Source of the DNA: Chamaea fasciata
Lineage: Eukaryota > Chordata > Aves > Passeriformes > Sylviidae
Direction of reading: 5' to 3'
DNA length: 64,000 nt
NCBI GenBank assembly: GCA_029207755.1
Contig: JARCOQ010000002.1
Coordinates: forward strand, 81,594,317-81,658,316
The notes under the pieces are model-generated. The model had not been told where the DNA came from, searched no databases, and saw only the letters and a list, made by a program, of their open reading frames with translations. The position numbers were made by a program, and so were the translations under genes. Positions 50,800 to 64,000 of this stretch are shown piece by piece. Numbering within the stretch: the stretch's first letter is position 1; the number at the start of each line of letters is the position of its first letter.

Positions 50800-53700
50800 C
50801 TCTTCTCAGTGAGTCTTTCCAAGCATGGGATCTGTGTCTAGGGTGCTTATTAATTGCATAAGGTCTACCCTACTCCTATCTTGTAGATTTTAGATGCCAT
50901 CTAAAAAAGCCGCATAATCCTATTAAAGGCCTTGTTTTCAAGATACACAGGGAAAGGTGGGTATAAAGACTATATTCATTTTGAGGAGCTGGAAATAACT
51001 GCATGACAGAAACAAGTGCAAACACAGTGTGTTCTCATTTGCAACAGACTAGAAACAATAGGAGCATGTTCCTATGCACTGAACCCTGGACTAATATCCC
51101 TTTTGGGCTTTTTAGCTCAAACTTGGTACTTCACTCCAAGCGACCTTATCTCCAGCCTTTGGTTCAGAGGAAGATCACATCTAAGTGAAAGTAAACATGC
51201 TTATGTGTTCAGAGAGTCTAGGAAGAAGATGCACTGACAAAAAAAAAAATAGTATGAAGAAAGAAAAGCACTTGGGAACAAAAATAATAAACAAATTGAG
51301 GGAGAGCATATTTCCTGTCTGAATTAAGCCATGCATGATCTATTTTTAGCTTCTTAGAGTTTAGTATATACAAGGGTTAGCAGCAGGAGATTTATCACTT
51401 AGTCACTATAGCACTTTCTCTGTATGACTGGCTGACTTTTTTTTTGGTAAGTGAATATAGTGCCTGTGAAATGTGCCAGACTGACACTCCGGGAACTAAA
51501 TTCCTCTGTTTATTCACGGATCATGCACAGGATGCAGCAAGCCTGCTAGACAGCCAACATTTTGATGTTGCCATAGCATTCCCATGGAACATCCTTGCTG
51601 CTAGAAGTGTATCCAGGATTACTCAGACTAGATGGGATGAGATTACCATCAGTTTTAACTCTCTCAAAGCTCCACAATATTTGCACAACCAGTTTCAAGT
51701 GGAGTAGGGATTAGTGAATTAGCAAACAGTAAAGAGAGCACACTTTCAGTGTAATCTGAACCAATTTATTAACTGTCTCAGTCCAATGAAATCTGTTTTA
51801 AACACTGAAAACATGGTTTGTGAGAACTAAGAACACAGATGTGGCTGAGTGAGGGGGAAAAAGTGCCCTAAAGCCGGGGATTTCTAGAGCACTGCAGTTC
51901 ATGAAAATACAGTTGAGCTAGTTGCAAAACTGTTATCTCAGGAACTAAAAGCAGAAAACTGTGTCAGCTTTGCAATGTCACATAAGCACATGAGCTTATC
52001 TGGAGCAAAAACCCAGCATTGTTAGAAAGTACTCCCAGTGTGAATGAGTATAATCACTCATGATACTGCTGCAAAAATCCAAAATGATTCTTAACATATC
52101 TATCTAGGGAAAAAAAATATACGAAACATGTAAAAAGAAGACAATGGTTTTACTTCTGCACAGAAAAATGGTTAGAACTGATTTAATTTCACTTTTTAAG
52201 GTCATGGATTTCCAGAGGTCTGAGCAAGGCTGTATTCCACTTCACTGAACACGTGGCTGAGAGGTGGCTTTGTAGCAGGTACATAGGTATGGAAAAGAAT
52301 ACCTGAGAGCTCCTTAACCTTGCAAAGAAAGGCTAAACAAGCCCCAGTAATGGTAGATTGAAAGTTAATTAACCTTCCAACATGAAAGCAGATCCTCTCT
52401 GTAGGTGATTTCATATCAGAACATGTAGATCTGTTATCTGAAGATAATTAAAAGATGCCTCTGAAATGACACCTGGCAAATGGGCCAGGTAGGCTCCTAA
52501 GAAAATAGGTCAGTCACAGTGAACTTGTACTTAGATTCTCCCTCATGTCCACAATGACAGCACTTATTTTGATTTGTATGAGAGTGGCCTATTGCTCACA
52601 ACTTCTAAAATGGATATTCCCCTGCCAGTACTCCTCCCAGGCTAATATTTAGTTCAGAAATCAAAGTCCCTCTACCTTGGCACTAAAATGCACACAAATT
52701 CTGTTGTCCAGTTCAAATCTGAGATAAACAGAAACATCCACTAATTACCAAGGTGATCTGAGCTTACTGCCCTTGGTAGCAGAGTGAAACCATGTCAAAT
52801 CAATTTTTTTCCTCTTCCAAAAGGATTACAAATTTAAAAGTTTTAAAAAAATCTTTAAAAAAGGACCAAAGAAAGATGACTCCTGTTACGAAGGATAGTT
52901 CAAACAAGTATAGATCTTACAGGAGCAAATGGATCTTATGAGAACGAATGCAGTTGCCTGGGAATTTGATAAGGCAATGTTATTTAAACAATGAACTTAT
53001 ACAGGAAGAAAAATAACTTTCTGACAAAAGAGCTCTAAAGTTCTTAGACAAAAAAAAATCCTCAATAATTAATTATTTTATTTGTCAGTTGTGGGGAAAT
53101 TACTTATAAACTGAAAAGGTAAGTCCTTTGTGTGTGAATACACTGTTATTTGCACATAATGAAGTAGCTACATTCTTGCTTCCAGTTCAATACTGACTTT
53201 AGGAGCTAGATATGGAGCCACCAGCCACACTTCCAAAATGATATTTTATAAATATTTAGACTTCATAGTTGGCTCTTTACATAACTATCAATTACTTTAG
53301 TACACAGTGAGAATTGATATTGTAGAAACAAAGAACTTTGTTATCTAACATCACGTTTGCTGCCACCTCTTTCAAATGCACAATAGTGTTAACTCTAAAT
53401 ATAACAATACGTGGCAGATATTTAAATGCTGATCCTAAATAAATTTTCTACATACAGACTCTTGCTCAGTTCCAGTGTCAGGCTGCCCTGACTCGTTCTA
53501 TGACATGGTTTCTGTTTCAGCTGCTACTGTGGAAAGGCAAAAATCAGATTACAGTGAAGTTAACATAAAATCTGACACAGATAAGATAAATCTCCCATGA
53601 TTTTAAGGAGATGAAGGCTGAGGGTACTGACCCATCTGGAATAACTGAGGAAGTCAGTGCAAAACATATATTGTGCATCAGGCCAGGCAAGATGGGTAAG

Positions 53701-54463
53701 CCACAAGCAATTCTTTGAAGACAATTTCCTTCCTTTTTAAAACAAATGTACTGTGCTTTGGCAATCTGTGGTGGCGACACTGAAGGAAGGTAACAGGAAG
53801 AAAACAGACTAGTGGCCAAGAGTGTAGTTTCCAAATACATATAGTTACTGGCTTCCATACTGTACCCATCAACCCTTGTTGGCTCCTCTCCCTTTGGAAA
53901 TGGACCGTAGCCAAGAATTCCTTTCACACTGGCAATCAAGAAGAGTCAAAATACAGCACTGACTCATTTATTTAGACAAACTGCCTAGATTGAAACCAAT
54001 CACTTTAAAGAACAAGATTTCCTAATCTCAGAAAAGAAAAAGTAAAATAAACAGCCAAAAACCAGGCAATGGCACTTTTTGAGTGATATTAAACCTGGTC
54101 ACCTCTTCAAAGTCAGAATGCACGACACATTAAGATGGTAAGCAGCCTTATGTCCTTTCCAAAGAATACAGATCAACAAACATTTCCTTCCCCTTTATCT
54201 TGGCATTGCCTGAACTCTCAAAATTAGCTCAAGCAATATCACTGTTTGCAAACAAGCAGAACAATTTAATCTATCACTTATATTCCCTGTTTTGAAAGTA
54301 GAAACAAAATTTATTTCAGCTTGCCCACATTTATGGAACTGATTATTTAGTGCACACTGATCTGCATATATTGAAGATGTGTGCTGTATCTCAGGCTTTT
54401 TTAAAAACGCTGAAGGAAAATAATAAATTCCTTTTAAGATCAGGATAGCTGAGAGCCAAACGC

Positions 54464-54467
<4 letters not shown>
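50800..54467. other. Intergenic stretch without recognised genes
   Basis: About 3.7 kb of A+T-rich sequence. The longest frame is 131 codons on the minus strand (53544-53939), with no recognisable domain, composition bias or splice context. No interspersed repeat is clear by eye. Confidence 0.5.

Positions 54468-54507
<40 letters not shown>
54468..54507 (+). repeat. Poly-T tract, 40 nt
   Basis: Forty consecutive T lie between AACGCTGCC and CTCCTCATGG. It produces the Lys-rich start of a minus-strand frame, which I reject as a gene. Confidence 0.9.
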
Positions 54508-55090
54508 CTCCTCATGGAAAACTTTCACTGAAGGCAGTGTCATTTCTTTACACGGAAAGTAAAACCATCCTCAAGAAAGTTAATGTAAAACATTTGCACA
54601 GAACTTTTCTCTTTACATTGCATAACTCTGCTGAAGTTAATGAGACATCCCAGAATCACTGTACAAAGACCTGTAACTTAATAGCAGAAGTAGCTATAAA
54701 CACCTTGTATCATTTAAATTGGATAATGCCTTAGAACATTATCTCTGGAGTGAAAGATACTTCATACTTCTACTACATTATTTTAATATATTAAAATCCT
54801 CTCTGTCTCAAAGATATTAGTCTAAAAAAAAGTGCAACCTATAAATTCCACTGATATGGTGTATTGAGAAGATAGAGTAGCGTTTATCCCACTTAGAATC
54901 ATCTAAAAGCAGGATAGATGGTTCAAGCCCATGAATTAGGCTCTATCTGTGGTCAGTGAGTATAATACTCCTGTGGGACAATTCCTCTGCTGTTTGAGTG
55001 GCAAAGGAGTCATGAGGCCATCACTCTGTCTATCCAGAGAAGGAAAAGAGACTAGTAGCCTAAGGTGAATGTCCAGTACCTGTACATTGT

Positions 55091-55541
55091 AGAATCAAAG
55101 AATTACAGAATTAATTAGGTTGGAAAAGACCTTTGATACCATCAAATCTAGCCTATAACCCAACACTACGCTATCAACAGACCATGGCACTGAGTGCCAC
55201 ATCCAGTCTTTTCTTAAACACCTCCAGAGACCGTGACTGCACCACCTTCCTGGGCAGCCCATTCCAATATCTAATCACCCTTTATGTGAAGAACTTTTTC
55301 CCAATGTTCAGCCTAACCTTCCCATGTCCTCTTGTCCTGTCACTGCTTGCCTGGGAGAGGAGGCTGACCCCCACCTGACTACAGCCTTCTTTCAGGTAGT
55401 TCTAGAGTGATAACCTGAGTGGTAACCCCTGAGCCTTCTCTTCTCCAGGCTAAACAACCCCAGCTCCCTCAGCTGCACCTCATAGGACTTGTATGGCTCT
55501 TGTTTACTCAGCCAGCTCTCCATGCACTTAAAAACTGCCTG
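55091..55541 (-). mobile_element. CR1 LINE fragment, about 450 bp, sense on -
   Basis: On + it starts with decayed terminal repeats (AGAATCAAAGAATTACAGAA) and TTAGGTTGGAAAAGACCTTT. It then shows CCTCCAGAGACCGTGACTGC, CACCTTCCTGGGCAGCCC, CTTGTCCTGTCACTGCTTGC, CTGGGAGAGGAGGCTGACCC, TTCTCTTCTCCAGGCTAAAC and GCCAGCTCTCCATGCACTT. It is an older, well-diverged CR1 copy. A frame of 81 codons on + across it is antisense CR1, not a gene. Confidence 0.93.
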
Positions 55542-55551
55542 AGAAGAAAGA

Positions 55552-55641
55552 TTTTTTTTTTCTTTTCTGTTTTGTTTTGGTTTTGTTTTGGTTTTGTTTT
55601 GGATTTCTGGTTGTTTCGTTTGGTTTTTTGGGTTTTTTGGT
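55552..55641 (+). repeat. (TTTTG)n-like simple repeat
   Basis: About 90 bp of T runs is punctuated by G, including several TTTTGG and TTTTG units, directly after the 5' end of the CR1 copy and followed by a C-rich stretch (CCCCAATTTCCCCCCACC). It is low-complexity sequence. Confidence 0.8.
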
Positions 55642-55644
55642 CTT

Positions 55645-57870
55645 GCCCCAATTTCCCCCCACCTCCCCCACCCCACTTTCTTAGCTCAAAAGGCACCTCA
55701 GTTAATTTACAGTAAGTTTGATCTTCAGCATCGCAAAGATCATCTAATCCTGATTTGAACTGGCTGGATCATCTCTTCTAGATAGTTTGTCAGCCCAAGT
55801 TTAAAATTTTCTGGTGAAACAGATCACCTTAGATCTGTTCTTTCCAGCCACAAAATATTTTCAGCTTAAAAAAAATTGAGCTTCATTTCACTTTTGAATC
55901 AGAGTAGCTTTTCAGCTCCCAGTTATTTGATGTAGCTACACTTTTAGCTGCTGGGCTGAAGAATCCATGTTCTGATCCTGGTGGTGGTGGACAGCCAGTG
56001 AAGACATCTCTTCACATATTTTTGATAAACTAGCTTGATCAAGGTTTTTGAATCTTTCATTGGAAGTCACGTTTTATATCTTGCTACCATCTTATCTCTT
56101 TGTGAATCTTATCTGATTTTTCAAGTTTCCTCCTGTTTTTGAGATTTTAGCAGCTTATTTTGATATACACTGGTAACATGGCCTCACTAGTCACCTTATT
56201 TTTTTCTGTTCCTATGCCCCAAGACCCTGAAGAATCATACAGGAATTCACATTTGGAGATTCTAAAAGTCTTTTTTCAGACATATAAAGTTTTATCCTTT
56301 AAATACAGCCCACTTGATTTATTTCAAGATGCATGATCTAGTAGAACTCTAAATGCTTCTTATATTGTGATTTATTTCCACCATTAATGCCCTAAATCTG
56401 CACTAGAGAGTGCTTGAGAAAATTCTGGAGCTGTTGAGTCAGGAGATGCAACAGGGACTGAGAGTCAGAGCACTGACATCATGAAAATATGTCCTAGTTC
56501 AGCAGTTGAAGTCACAGATAAAATAGTGCGCAGTGACTTGATTTATCTGGAACATAACAAATTTCACCAAATCAGTAATTTCCTTTGTTTTAGAAATTAT
56601 TTCTGTTATTTATCACTTTGACAGAATCTCCCAGAAGATGTCTCTCTCTCATCCCAGACAGAACCAGCAGGATAAACGCATATTGCTCTGCACCTCTGAA
56701 GCGAAGAGATCCCCCAGCAATTACACAGTACTTCAGCAGAGTGCTGGAGCTTCGGCAACTTAGCTACAAACATTGGCTCCAACAATGATTTAGAAAAGGA
56801 GATTAGGCTCTCAGAGACTTTTCTTTTTTATAATTTAGCTTTTTTTTTTTTTCTAACCTCTGTTTTCCTCTCATACGTGACTTCTCTTTATGGCCTTCTG
56901 TAAAGATGGGAGGCTTCTCCCAGAGTTGATGGAAACAAGTTTTGTTCTACGCAGCCACTTGGCAGAGCTGTTGTGATTGCAGTATTGTAACTCCCTCTTG
57001 CCCTGCTGGGTCTGGACACTGAATTCAAGCTGTAAATTCACAGCTTCTCTGCTTATTATGAGGAGAAGCATTGCCATCTGTTTTATGGAACTCTAAACCA
57101 CATTTCATACCACGTTTACTTGATATGCAATTGCTGCTGCATTTATCACCCATGCTCTGGTAGAGCAGAAACCACTTTACCACCAGCTCATTGTCTGGAA
57201 TACTGAAAAGTACAATTCTCATCCTGTGCCTGAACAAAAACCCAAGATGCAGGTATTTCCTGCAGAACACAGGTTCTGAATGATTTCTTTTGGCAAACTA
57301 AAGCTGTCTAATCCAAAGGTTTAATTTAGGTATCATTGAAAAGGCAATGATAATATTAAAATATTAAATATTCCAAATTTTCCTCAAGTTTGAAGTGATC
57401 TGGATAAATATGAATGTTTCTCATATTTTGTTTAGATGGTGCAACATTTTGCAATTAAGTTGTTTCTCAAACAAACTCAGGGAAAAGGCCTTTAATGAAT
57501 GGCATGTCTTTCATTCTGCTCTGCAAATTAAATTCTGTATCTTTAGCAATTGTACTTAGAAGATATTTTCCTTTTGACAATGATGACTTGATGACTTGAA
57601 CTATAGGAGAGGATTCATTGCATAGAAATTTTTCTTCCACATCACACTACTGGGGTTCATGAGGATCCAGAAAGGAGGATACAATATGTATGCTTGATTT
57701 TTCATCTCTTCTCCCTCCATATGTTTCATGTCTGATGGCTGCATGAAAACAGGAGAAGGAAATTAGCAGCAATTTGCTTCCGTTGGAACACAGCAAAAAT
57801 AAAAGTGCAGTTATCCAAATCTTAATCAGACTAAGAACGTCATACACCTGAAGTGTTCACTGGGACTTTT
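55645..57870. other. Intergenic stretch without recognised genes
   Basis: About 2.2 kb of A+T-rich sequence. The patch at 55734-55850 (GATCATCTAATCCTGATTTG) faintly recalls an old CR1-type 3' end, but I cannot support that call. Frames are short and unremarkable. Confidence 0.45.
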
Positions 57871-57872
57871 CT

Positions 57873-58084
57873 AGGTTGGATATCATAAAAAATTTTCTCA
57901 ATGGAAACAATTGCTAAGCCTTGGAAGAGGCTGCCCAGGCTGTGTCATCATTCCCGGAGATATTTAAAAGACTTGTAGATGTGGCACACAGAAACATGGT
58001 TTTGTGGTGGACTTGGCAGTGTTAGGTTTGTGGTAGGATAAACTTGGAGGTCTTATCCAACCTAAGTGATTCTGTGATTCTGTA
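57873..58084 (+). mobile_element. CR1 LINE 3' end with two terminal 8-bp repeats, sense on +
   Basis: It runs from AGGTTGGATATCATAAAAAA through AGAGGCTGCCCAGGCTGTGT, GGAGATATTTAAAAGACTTG, GATGTGGCACACAGAAACAT and GTGGTGGACTTGGCAGTGTT to TCTTATCCAACCTAAGTGAT. It closes with two copies of ATTCTGTG-type 8-mers. The preserved terminal repeats fix the strand and the 3' boundary. Confidence 0.93.
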
Positions 58085-61000
58085 TCTTGGTTTTGATTAT
58101 GCTCTTGAAGAGTAGTTCTCAGGTTAAGAGCAATTGGGAAATTTGGTCCCATATGCTAAGGTTATGACTTACCTTCTCTTAAAACAAGTCTTAGCTTCTG
58201 TGCTTCTTTACCTTTGTTTCACCGTAGCTGGTAATGCGAAGTGGCTGCTCTTTTCAGTAGAGCTGAAAAGGTCAAATGCTGGGTGTTGCTCTTTTTTGAA
58301 ACATTAACCTCTTAATTCAGTACAAATTCATGCAGAATCATTCAATTCTTTTTTCAAAGGCTTTGAGGTCTGGAGACAGCACCACAGTAACCTAAACAAC
58401 AGTTTTTGAATTGAATGTCTGCAAAATAGTTTTATTAATGTTTTGATCCTACAAATACCTTTCTATCTTGTAAAGCCAATGAAAAGATCCGGGGAATAAG
58501 TCAGACTGAATTTGTAATTTTTTCCTTTCTGTGAAGTTTCATAAACATACATGACCTAATTGCACTGAAAGTAGATGTTTTGGAACATAGCATTTACAAA
58601 GCACACGAGTATAAAAGCATGTGCTTGAGCATATTCTAACAAGTAAATTCCATTTAAGTAAATGCTCAGATTTCTACATGTGCTTTACAAATTGGTGCTA
58701 CAATGCGGGGCAGGTGACAAAAAAGGGTTTGAAAACACACCTCAGTAGGTATATTAGGAGTTAGAGGGCTAATTTTTCTATGAAATAAACACCAAGACAA
58801 ATGGCTTCCATGTTTGAAAGTTTTTTTCATAAACATCAATGCTAAGCAAAAGATAGGTTTAAACTTTAGGCGTTTTAGTTCAATCCGTTTCAATCAGAAA
58901 ATCATTGTCTGCATAACCTCCAGAGAAAAATAATACAGACATTAAGATATGTTTTGAAAATAGAAAATGAAAACTAGTGCTCTATTGCTGAACAAATAGT
59001 CATATACCACAAGTTCAAACCATATATCAGAGTTTGCTAAAGAGAAGAGGCACACAGAGTATTTAGGTACAGTACAAGAAAACAACTCAAACCCCTGCAC
59101 TTCTTTGCAGGGACTTAGACTGGAGTGGTAACTGTATGTCAGTGTGAAATGGTTTATTTCATGAATGGAAAATAAATTCAGAACTACTTGGGTTTCATAT
59201 TTTCAAAGCAGTTGATTTGCTGAATACAGATGAACACTTATACTTCCTCCTATTTTTCTTGTGTCCTCTTTCATTTTTAATAAATCTTTTGTTAGTCAGT
59301 TGCAGTAAAAAGCTTTAGACCAAATCTCATGAGGTAAAATCCAAAACTCTGGGGAAAACAAAGAAAGATTGATTTGTTTGGTTTCTAAAAAATAACCACA
59401 TTGCCAAGAGCCTCCAGCTGGCAGGAGAGAAAAAAATGTCTCTCCCGATTGCAAATTGCCAATTCTAAAATGGCACAGCAGCAGCTTTCCACCCTCACTA
59501 CCTGCAGCTGGCCTGCTTTCCACCTTGCCTCTTCCAGGCAAAATAATAACTGCCTCTTGCCATCTCTTCCATCCACCTCCCCAAAAATGCACATCAGGTT
59601 ACGAAACACAGTTAAAAATTGTGTATTTGAGATGAGCCTGTACTATGACTGTCGGGACCACAAACAGGAGTGAGATGAAGTACACGTTTTTCTCCAGGAC
59701 AGCTGGCATGGCTGTGGGGAGAAACAGTCAGGCTTGCAGCTCATAAAGCCTTCTATGGGTCTAAAAAAATACAATTACTGATCTCGAGACTAATTCTTCT
59801 CCATTTAACTTCATTATGTTAATCGTTGAAAAAGCTTTACTGACAGCTATGGGCCCGAAGAAATCTTCTTAGCAAAAGGAAACAAAAGCTTTCAATCTCC
59901 GGGAGTGGAGATAGTTGTGCAGAGGAGACCAGGGAGCGGGACAAGTTTTTATGGGATTTAAGGGGTCTGAATGTTACTGGAGATGAAACAAAAACTATGA
60001 AAACTTCTCTGTAGGTCTTAGAAAAAAATGGTTAGTCTTGTGGGGTGAGATGTGAGTAAGGTAGTGTGCGAATTCTCTTAGTAAAAATGAAAGTAAGCAC
60101 AAGTTTAAAAGAAATGTGGGCTGAGATGATGCTCCAGACAACAAGAAGCAGCAGGGCTGGCATCTCCCTACTGCAGGTGAGTGCGTGTTCAGAAGGCTGC
60201 AGAGCTTCAGACGGACTGCTTTGCTTTTCTCCTGTATTTGAAGCCTGGCAGAACTTTAGCACTGGCTGTGAAAGAGAAGCCCACCTGCCCGGAGCAGCAA
60301 ATCCTTTGTTGTTTGTGCTGTGCTCCTGGAAAGAGGGAGATTAATTGGAAGAGCAAGGAAAGAGGGGGAATTCACTCCCCTAGCATTGAAGAGGTGGTGA
60401 GCTTGGTAATTTATGAACAAAACAGTCCCAGTGCCTATTGTGGGGATTCAAACCTTACAAGAGAAACTCAGGAGAGCTCAGAATATAGTTAAGACTGTAG
60501 AATATTTAAGCGCGGATGTGTCTTATTCCTGGGTAAAAGAGTTCATAAAGGAGCATCAACTGTCAAGATGGAGAAGGTCCTTTCATGCACATTAGCAGGT
60601 TTCTGGGGACTTGAGCAAATCCCAGGTGAGGTTTGTAATGAGTTACATTGCTCCTAAATTTAGACAAGTTCTGAGCAGGAATATTTTAGGTGGGATATTT
60701 TGATATTATGATGTTCATCCCTGTCTCATTTAAGAGGTTTTAATTGGTTGGTTGTTTGGTTTATTTTCACTGAAGCATAGTTCTAGAGCTGCCAGATCTG
60801 AGACATTTTGCCATCAGCAGGAAAGCAGCACAGGGCAGTGGCTAGTAGTGGGCTGAAGGGTATCTGCCTGCCCAGGGCACCAAAATCCTCCCTCCTCAGA
60901 GCGTGAAAAGGAACTGCAGGAGACACAATGAGCAGCCAAACCCAAGAGAAACATCCCTGGCAAAAAAATTTGAAATTAAAATAAACGCCAAACTGTTGCA

Positions 61001-64000
61001 AGGGGTGGCCATTACCATCTTCCTGTGTGTGTTCTCTCTCCCACTTTCCTCCAAAAGAGTAGGGCTAATTACAAACAGCATCTGTGTCAGGTGAGACTCA
61101 GATGGCAGGTGCCTAAACACATCCCAGCTGCACACGAGTGTCTCTTTGAAACAGCCCAGTGCCTGTTTCTCTGTAGAGAAACTCTGGATCTCATCTGTAA
61201 ACACCATGGGGAAAGGTCCATTTAAACTAAAAGACGGGGATGGTGGCACCAAGACCAATAATTCAGTGATGGATAAATAAGGCTTAACAGCAGTAGAAAT
61301 TTTCCTATGATCTGGATTTCTGTCCCAGGAATACTTTTAACATGGTAAGGGGAATTAAAGAAATTTTAATATTTTTAAACCTGGAGTCCCATTAGAGCAG
61401 AAGTGGCTAAATACACTGCAGTGGACCTGAGCTTGATGACATGGATGGCTTCCTGCAAATCTCAGTTCTCTGACATATTTAGCAGCACTCTTTCTGGAGT
61501 GCAGTTTGCATTCTGGTGAATGCTGGTTACTTCTGAAGGATTTTTAGGAATGACAGCCCTGGGCAAGCCTTCCACTAGCAAAGATATCCTGCGCTGTCTA
61601 GAATTGCAACAGAAAGGAGAAATTAACAAGCCTCCTATTAAAAATGTAGTTCAGAAAGCAATGAAGACTCTGGCTTTAAGCCACATTAGAGGCTTGTGCT
61701 GTAGCTCAGCATCCAAAAGAGGGAACAGAAGAATCCCCTACTTTTACTTTGGAGATTCCTCTCTTTCCAAGGGAACTTGGTCTTTAGCACCTTACAGTGG
61801 TGCTCTCGACCACAGTGTCTAGTCTTTGCAGTGATTCTTCAGTCCTCATACCTGTAAACAACCTATAAACAGTTAAGTTGTGTCTGAATTAGCCTTCTCA
61901 GGGCAGGAGGAGAGGGGAATGGGGGTGGGGAGTAGGGTCTGGTTAAAATTTGGGTTTAGCTGCTCTTGAATTCACATCCTGGTTTTGAGTGCTTTAAATC
62001 CATGTCTACATAACACAGGTTTTGACATATTTCACATATTTTGACCACATCATGGGTGATTCTTTTGGGACTAGAAGGTCCCCAGAAGCCCTATGTGATG
62101 TTGTGAAAGCCTGGTGCTCTCTATTTCAAGAAACTGAGAAACATCCTGTGATTAAACTCCTTCAGCTTTCCTGCTGACTTCAGTAATACAGTTCTGAGAA
62201 GTTTTGTTGGCTAATTTTGTATAAAAAAATGCTTTTTCCCCTCCCATACTTCCTAAGTAGATTATTATCTTGGTATTATGTTCTCAGATACAACTGATGA
62301 GGTGCAGATAGCGCTGAACACACTGTGCTGCCAGCAGGGACTCTGGAAAACCGGGGCTGGCACAGTGCTCCTGGTGTTCTTGCTCATCTTCTGCAGGTGT
62401 GCAAGGATGGGGGTAGTGAGTGATGGTTGTGTGTCAGCATAGATCATATGAGTTCAGATGAGATTATAATTTTTTGGTACAGCCGTTGACTTTTAAACTT
62501 TTGCTATGAGTGTAAGTGGGGAGAAAACCCCATGTCTATGGGCATAAAGGTAGAGATTAGCAGCTCAAGAAAGGACTAATACATGGGAGTTTGGGTCATT
62601 CCTAACAGTAGGCAAAATAGATGGCATTTGAAAGAAGGAAATATAGAGCAACATTTTTACTTAAAGGCTTCACTTATGTTTCTGAATTATATGTGAATGC
62701 AGAAAGACCAGGAGATGCTCTGACTGCATCCAAGTTACTTTTCCAGTGTGGGAACTGTAGCAGAGTTCAGAGACTTTGCTCTCCTGTGGTGTCCCAGTAC
62801 TGCTGCAGGGCCAGAGGTGGAGCTCTGAAACATAAATGCTTCAAAGAAAGAAGGTATTATGTTCAGATGTGAGGTGTTCAAACCAATCCAAGTTTGAGAG
62901 GGGTTTTGCTGCTTTAAAAGGAATATAGGAACTTCTAGAGAAAAAAAAAATCCAGAGAAAGCCAGAGGATACAAGTGAAAAATAGTAGAATGAAGGGATT
63001 AAACTTCAAAAAGTCTGTATGACAAGAAATATTAGTTCCTCTCACCAATCTTGCTTCTAAATTCCAGGGTCTTAGTGAAACTAGCTCCTGAACTCCAATA
63101 AGGCCACTGCTCACTACAGACTCAGTGGAGACTGAGAGGAGTCTTTGCAGTTCCCCAGAGGGAGATCTTGACTGGCTGTGTTAGGTAACTGAAGGCAAAT
63201 TGGAATAGGAAAGTGGGAAAAGATAGCAAAAATAGGAAAAGACAGAAGTAAAAAATAAGTATGCTGGCTAAGGAACAAAACAAGAGGTTGGACAGCAATT
63301 TCTAAGAAAGAGTGAGATAAAGAAAAGTGAATGATGCAATCTATGAAGGAAAAAGTAAATTGCCAGAGGTAAACCAGACTGTGGAGAAGGCAGCTGAAGA
63401 AGAAAAGATAATATAATCCCAGCTAAGCACTTTGAAGAAAATAGAGTAAACAAATAGAAACCTTCTGTTTGTCTTGAAAGGCCGTTTCAGGCATTGCTGC
63501 CTAGAGAGCAACACCTTTTGCTTATCACTGTTTTATTGCAAAAGAGTGAGAAACTCTAATTATTCCTGATGTCCTGTTTGTTTTGGAAGTAAATTTTCAC
63601 ATGTTCTGTTTGCTTGATGCACTTTTAAATTACTGCTCTGATCTTAGCATAAAATCTGAAGCAGAGAACTGAAGCAAACATTCTCTCGATCTGGGCTTCT
63701 GAAACTGAAAGAAAAAGTGAAGCTTCAGTTACTAACAGATATTTAACTAAAAATGGTGAAACAAACTACAGCTCAGTGGTGGGTTAGTTGGGTCTTTTTC
63801 TCAAATTTTAATTCTAGTTCAAAATGGTAATCCTGAGATTCTCTCCTCCAATTTGCTACCACATTGCTTCTCCAAAATAGCTTAAAAGTTCTTCAGCCAG
63901 CTTTAATTATGTCTCTGCCCACATTCTGCTCTTAAGCAAGCAAGTTTTCTTCTCGTTTGGCTTAGGTTGAAACCCCTGAACCTGGGAAAGAAGCTTTTCT
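58085..64000. other. Intergenic stretch without recognised genes
   Basis: Nearly 6 kb with no recognised repeat, RNA gene or conserved coding exon. Open frames reach 120 codons (60896-61258, minus) and 103 codons (60181-60492, plus). None has a domain I know, and several overlap each other on opposite strands. If synteny resembles mammals, a convergent gene such as ASMT could lie further right, but I see no ASMT exon here. Confidence 0.5.

Noticed and set aside
53544..53939. 131-codon frame on -
   Set aside because: I tested it as a possible ASMT exon because of the expected convergent neighbour. It shows none of the methyltransferase motifs I would look for.
55133..55378. 81-codon frame on +
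   Set aside because: It is antisense CR1 sequence.
55734..55850. Possible ancient CR1 or SINE fragment
   Set aside because: Only a short GATCATCTAATCC-like phrase matches; that is too little to call.
1..64000. CRISPR array, prokaryotic operon or phage features
   Set aside because: There is no regular spacer-repeat array and no dense coding, and the introns and CR1 elements show that this is vertebrate DNA.

Overview
This is vertebrate nuclear DNA, almost certainly avian and probably from a songbird. Three observations support that. There are many CR1 LINE 3' ends carrying the typical 8-bp terminal repeats. There are two solo LTRs of a family I recognise as common in passerine genomes. There are no mammalian Alu, L1 or B-type SINEs. 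The window is A+T-rich and mostly non-coding; only about 1% (614 nt) is convincingly coding.

One gene is recognised: DHRSX, on the + strand. DHRSX is a short-chain dehydrogenase/reductase of the polyprenol-to-dolichol pathway. The window holds its last three coding exons (2137-2344, 18663-18870, 48735-48932). Each has consensus splice sites, and their phases join into one frame of about 204 residues ending in a stop. They encode the catalytic half of the enzyme: the rest of the NNAG motif, the catalytic Asn, the Ser region, YxxxK, the PG motif and the C-terminal tail. The exons for the membrane anchor and the nucleotide-binding GxxxGxG motif must lie upstream of the window.

Layout: 1-2136 is intron. 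2345-18662 is a 16.3-kb intron with a GC-rich patch, a pyrimidine tract, a CR1 fragment and a long poly-A. 18871-48734 is a 29.9-kb intron that holds an 83-bp-period tandem duplication, several CR1 copies, long T homopolymers, a double hairpin and two solo LTRs in opposite orientation. 48933 to about 49200 is the DHRSX 3' UTR with an ATTAAA signal. About 49.2-64 kb is intergenic with three CR1 copies and two more long homopolymers; I found no gene there.

I did not find a new biological system. The observations most worth following are the inverted pair of solo LTRs with visible target-site duplications, two CR1 fragments about 1 kb apart that share an unusual boundary, a set of 40-44-nt homopolymers of similar length, a pair of mutually exclusive hairpins near 30.3 kb and the 83-bp tandem duplication.
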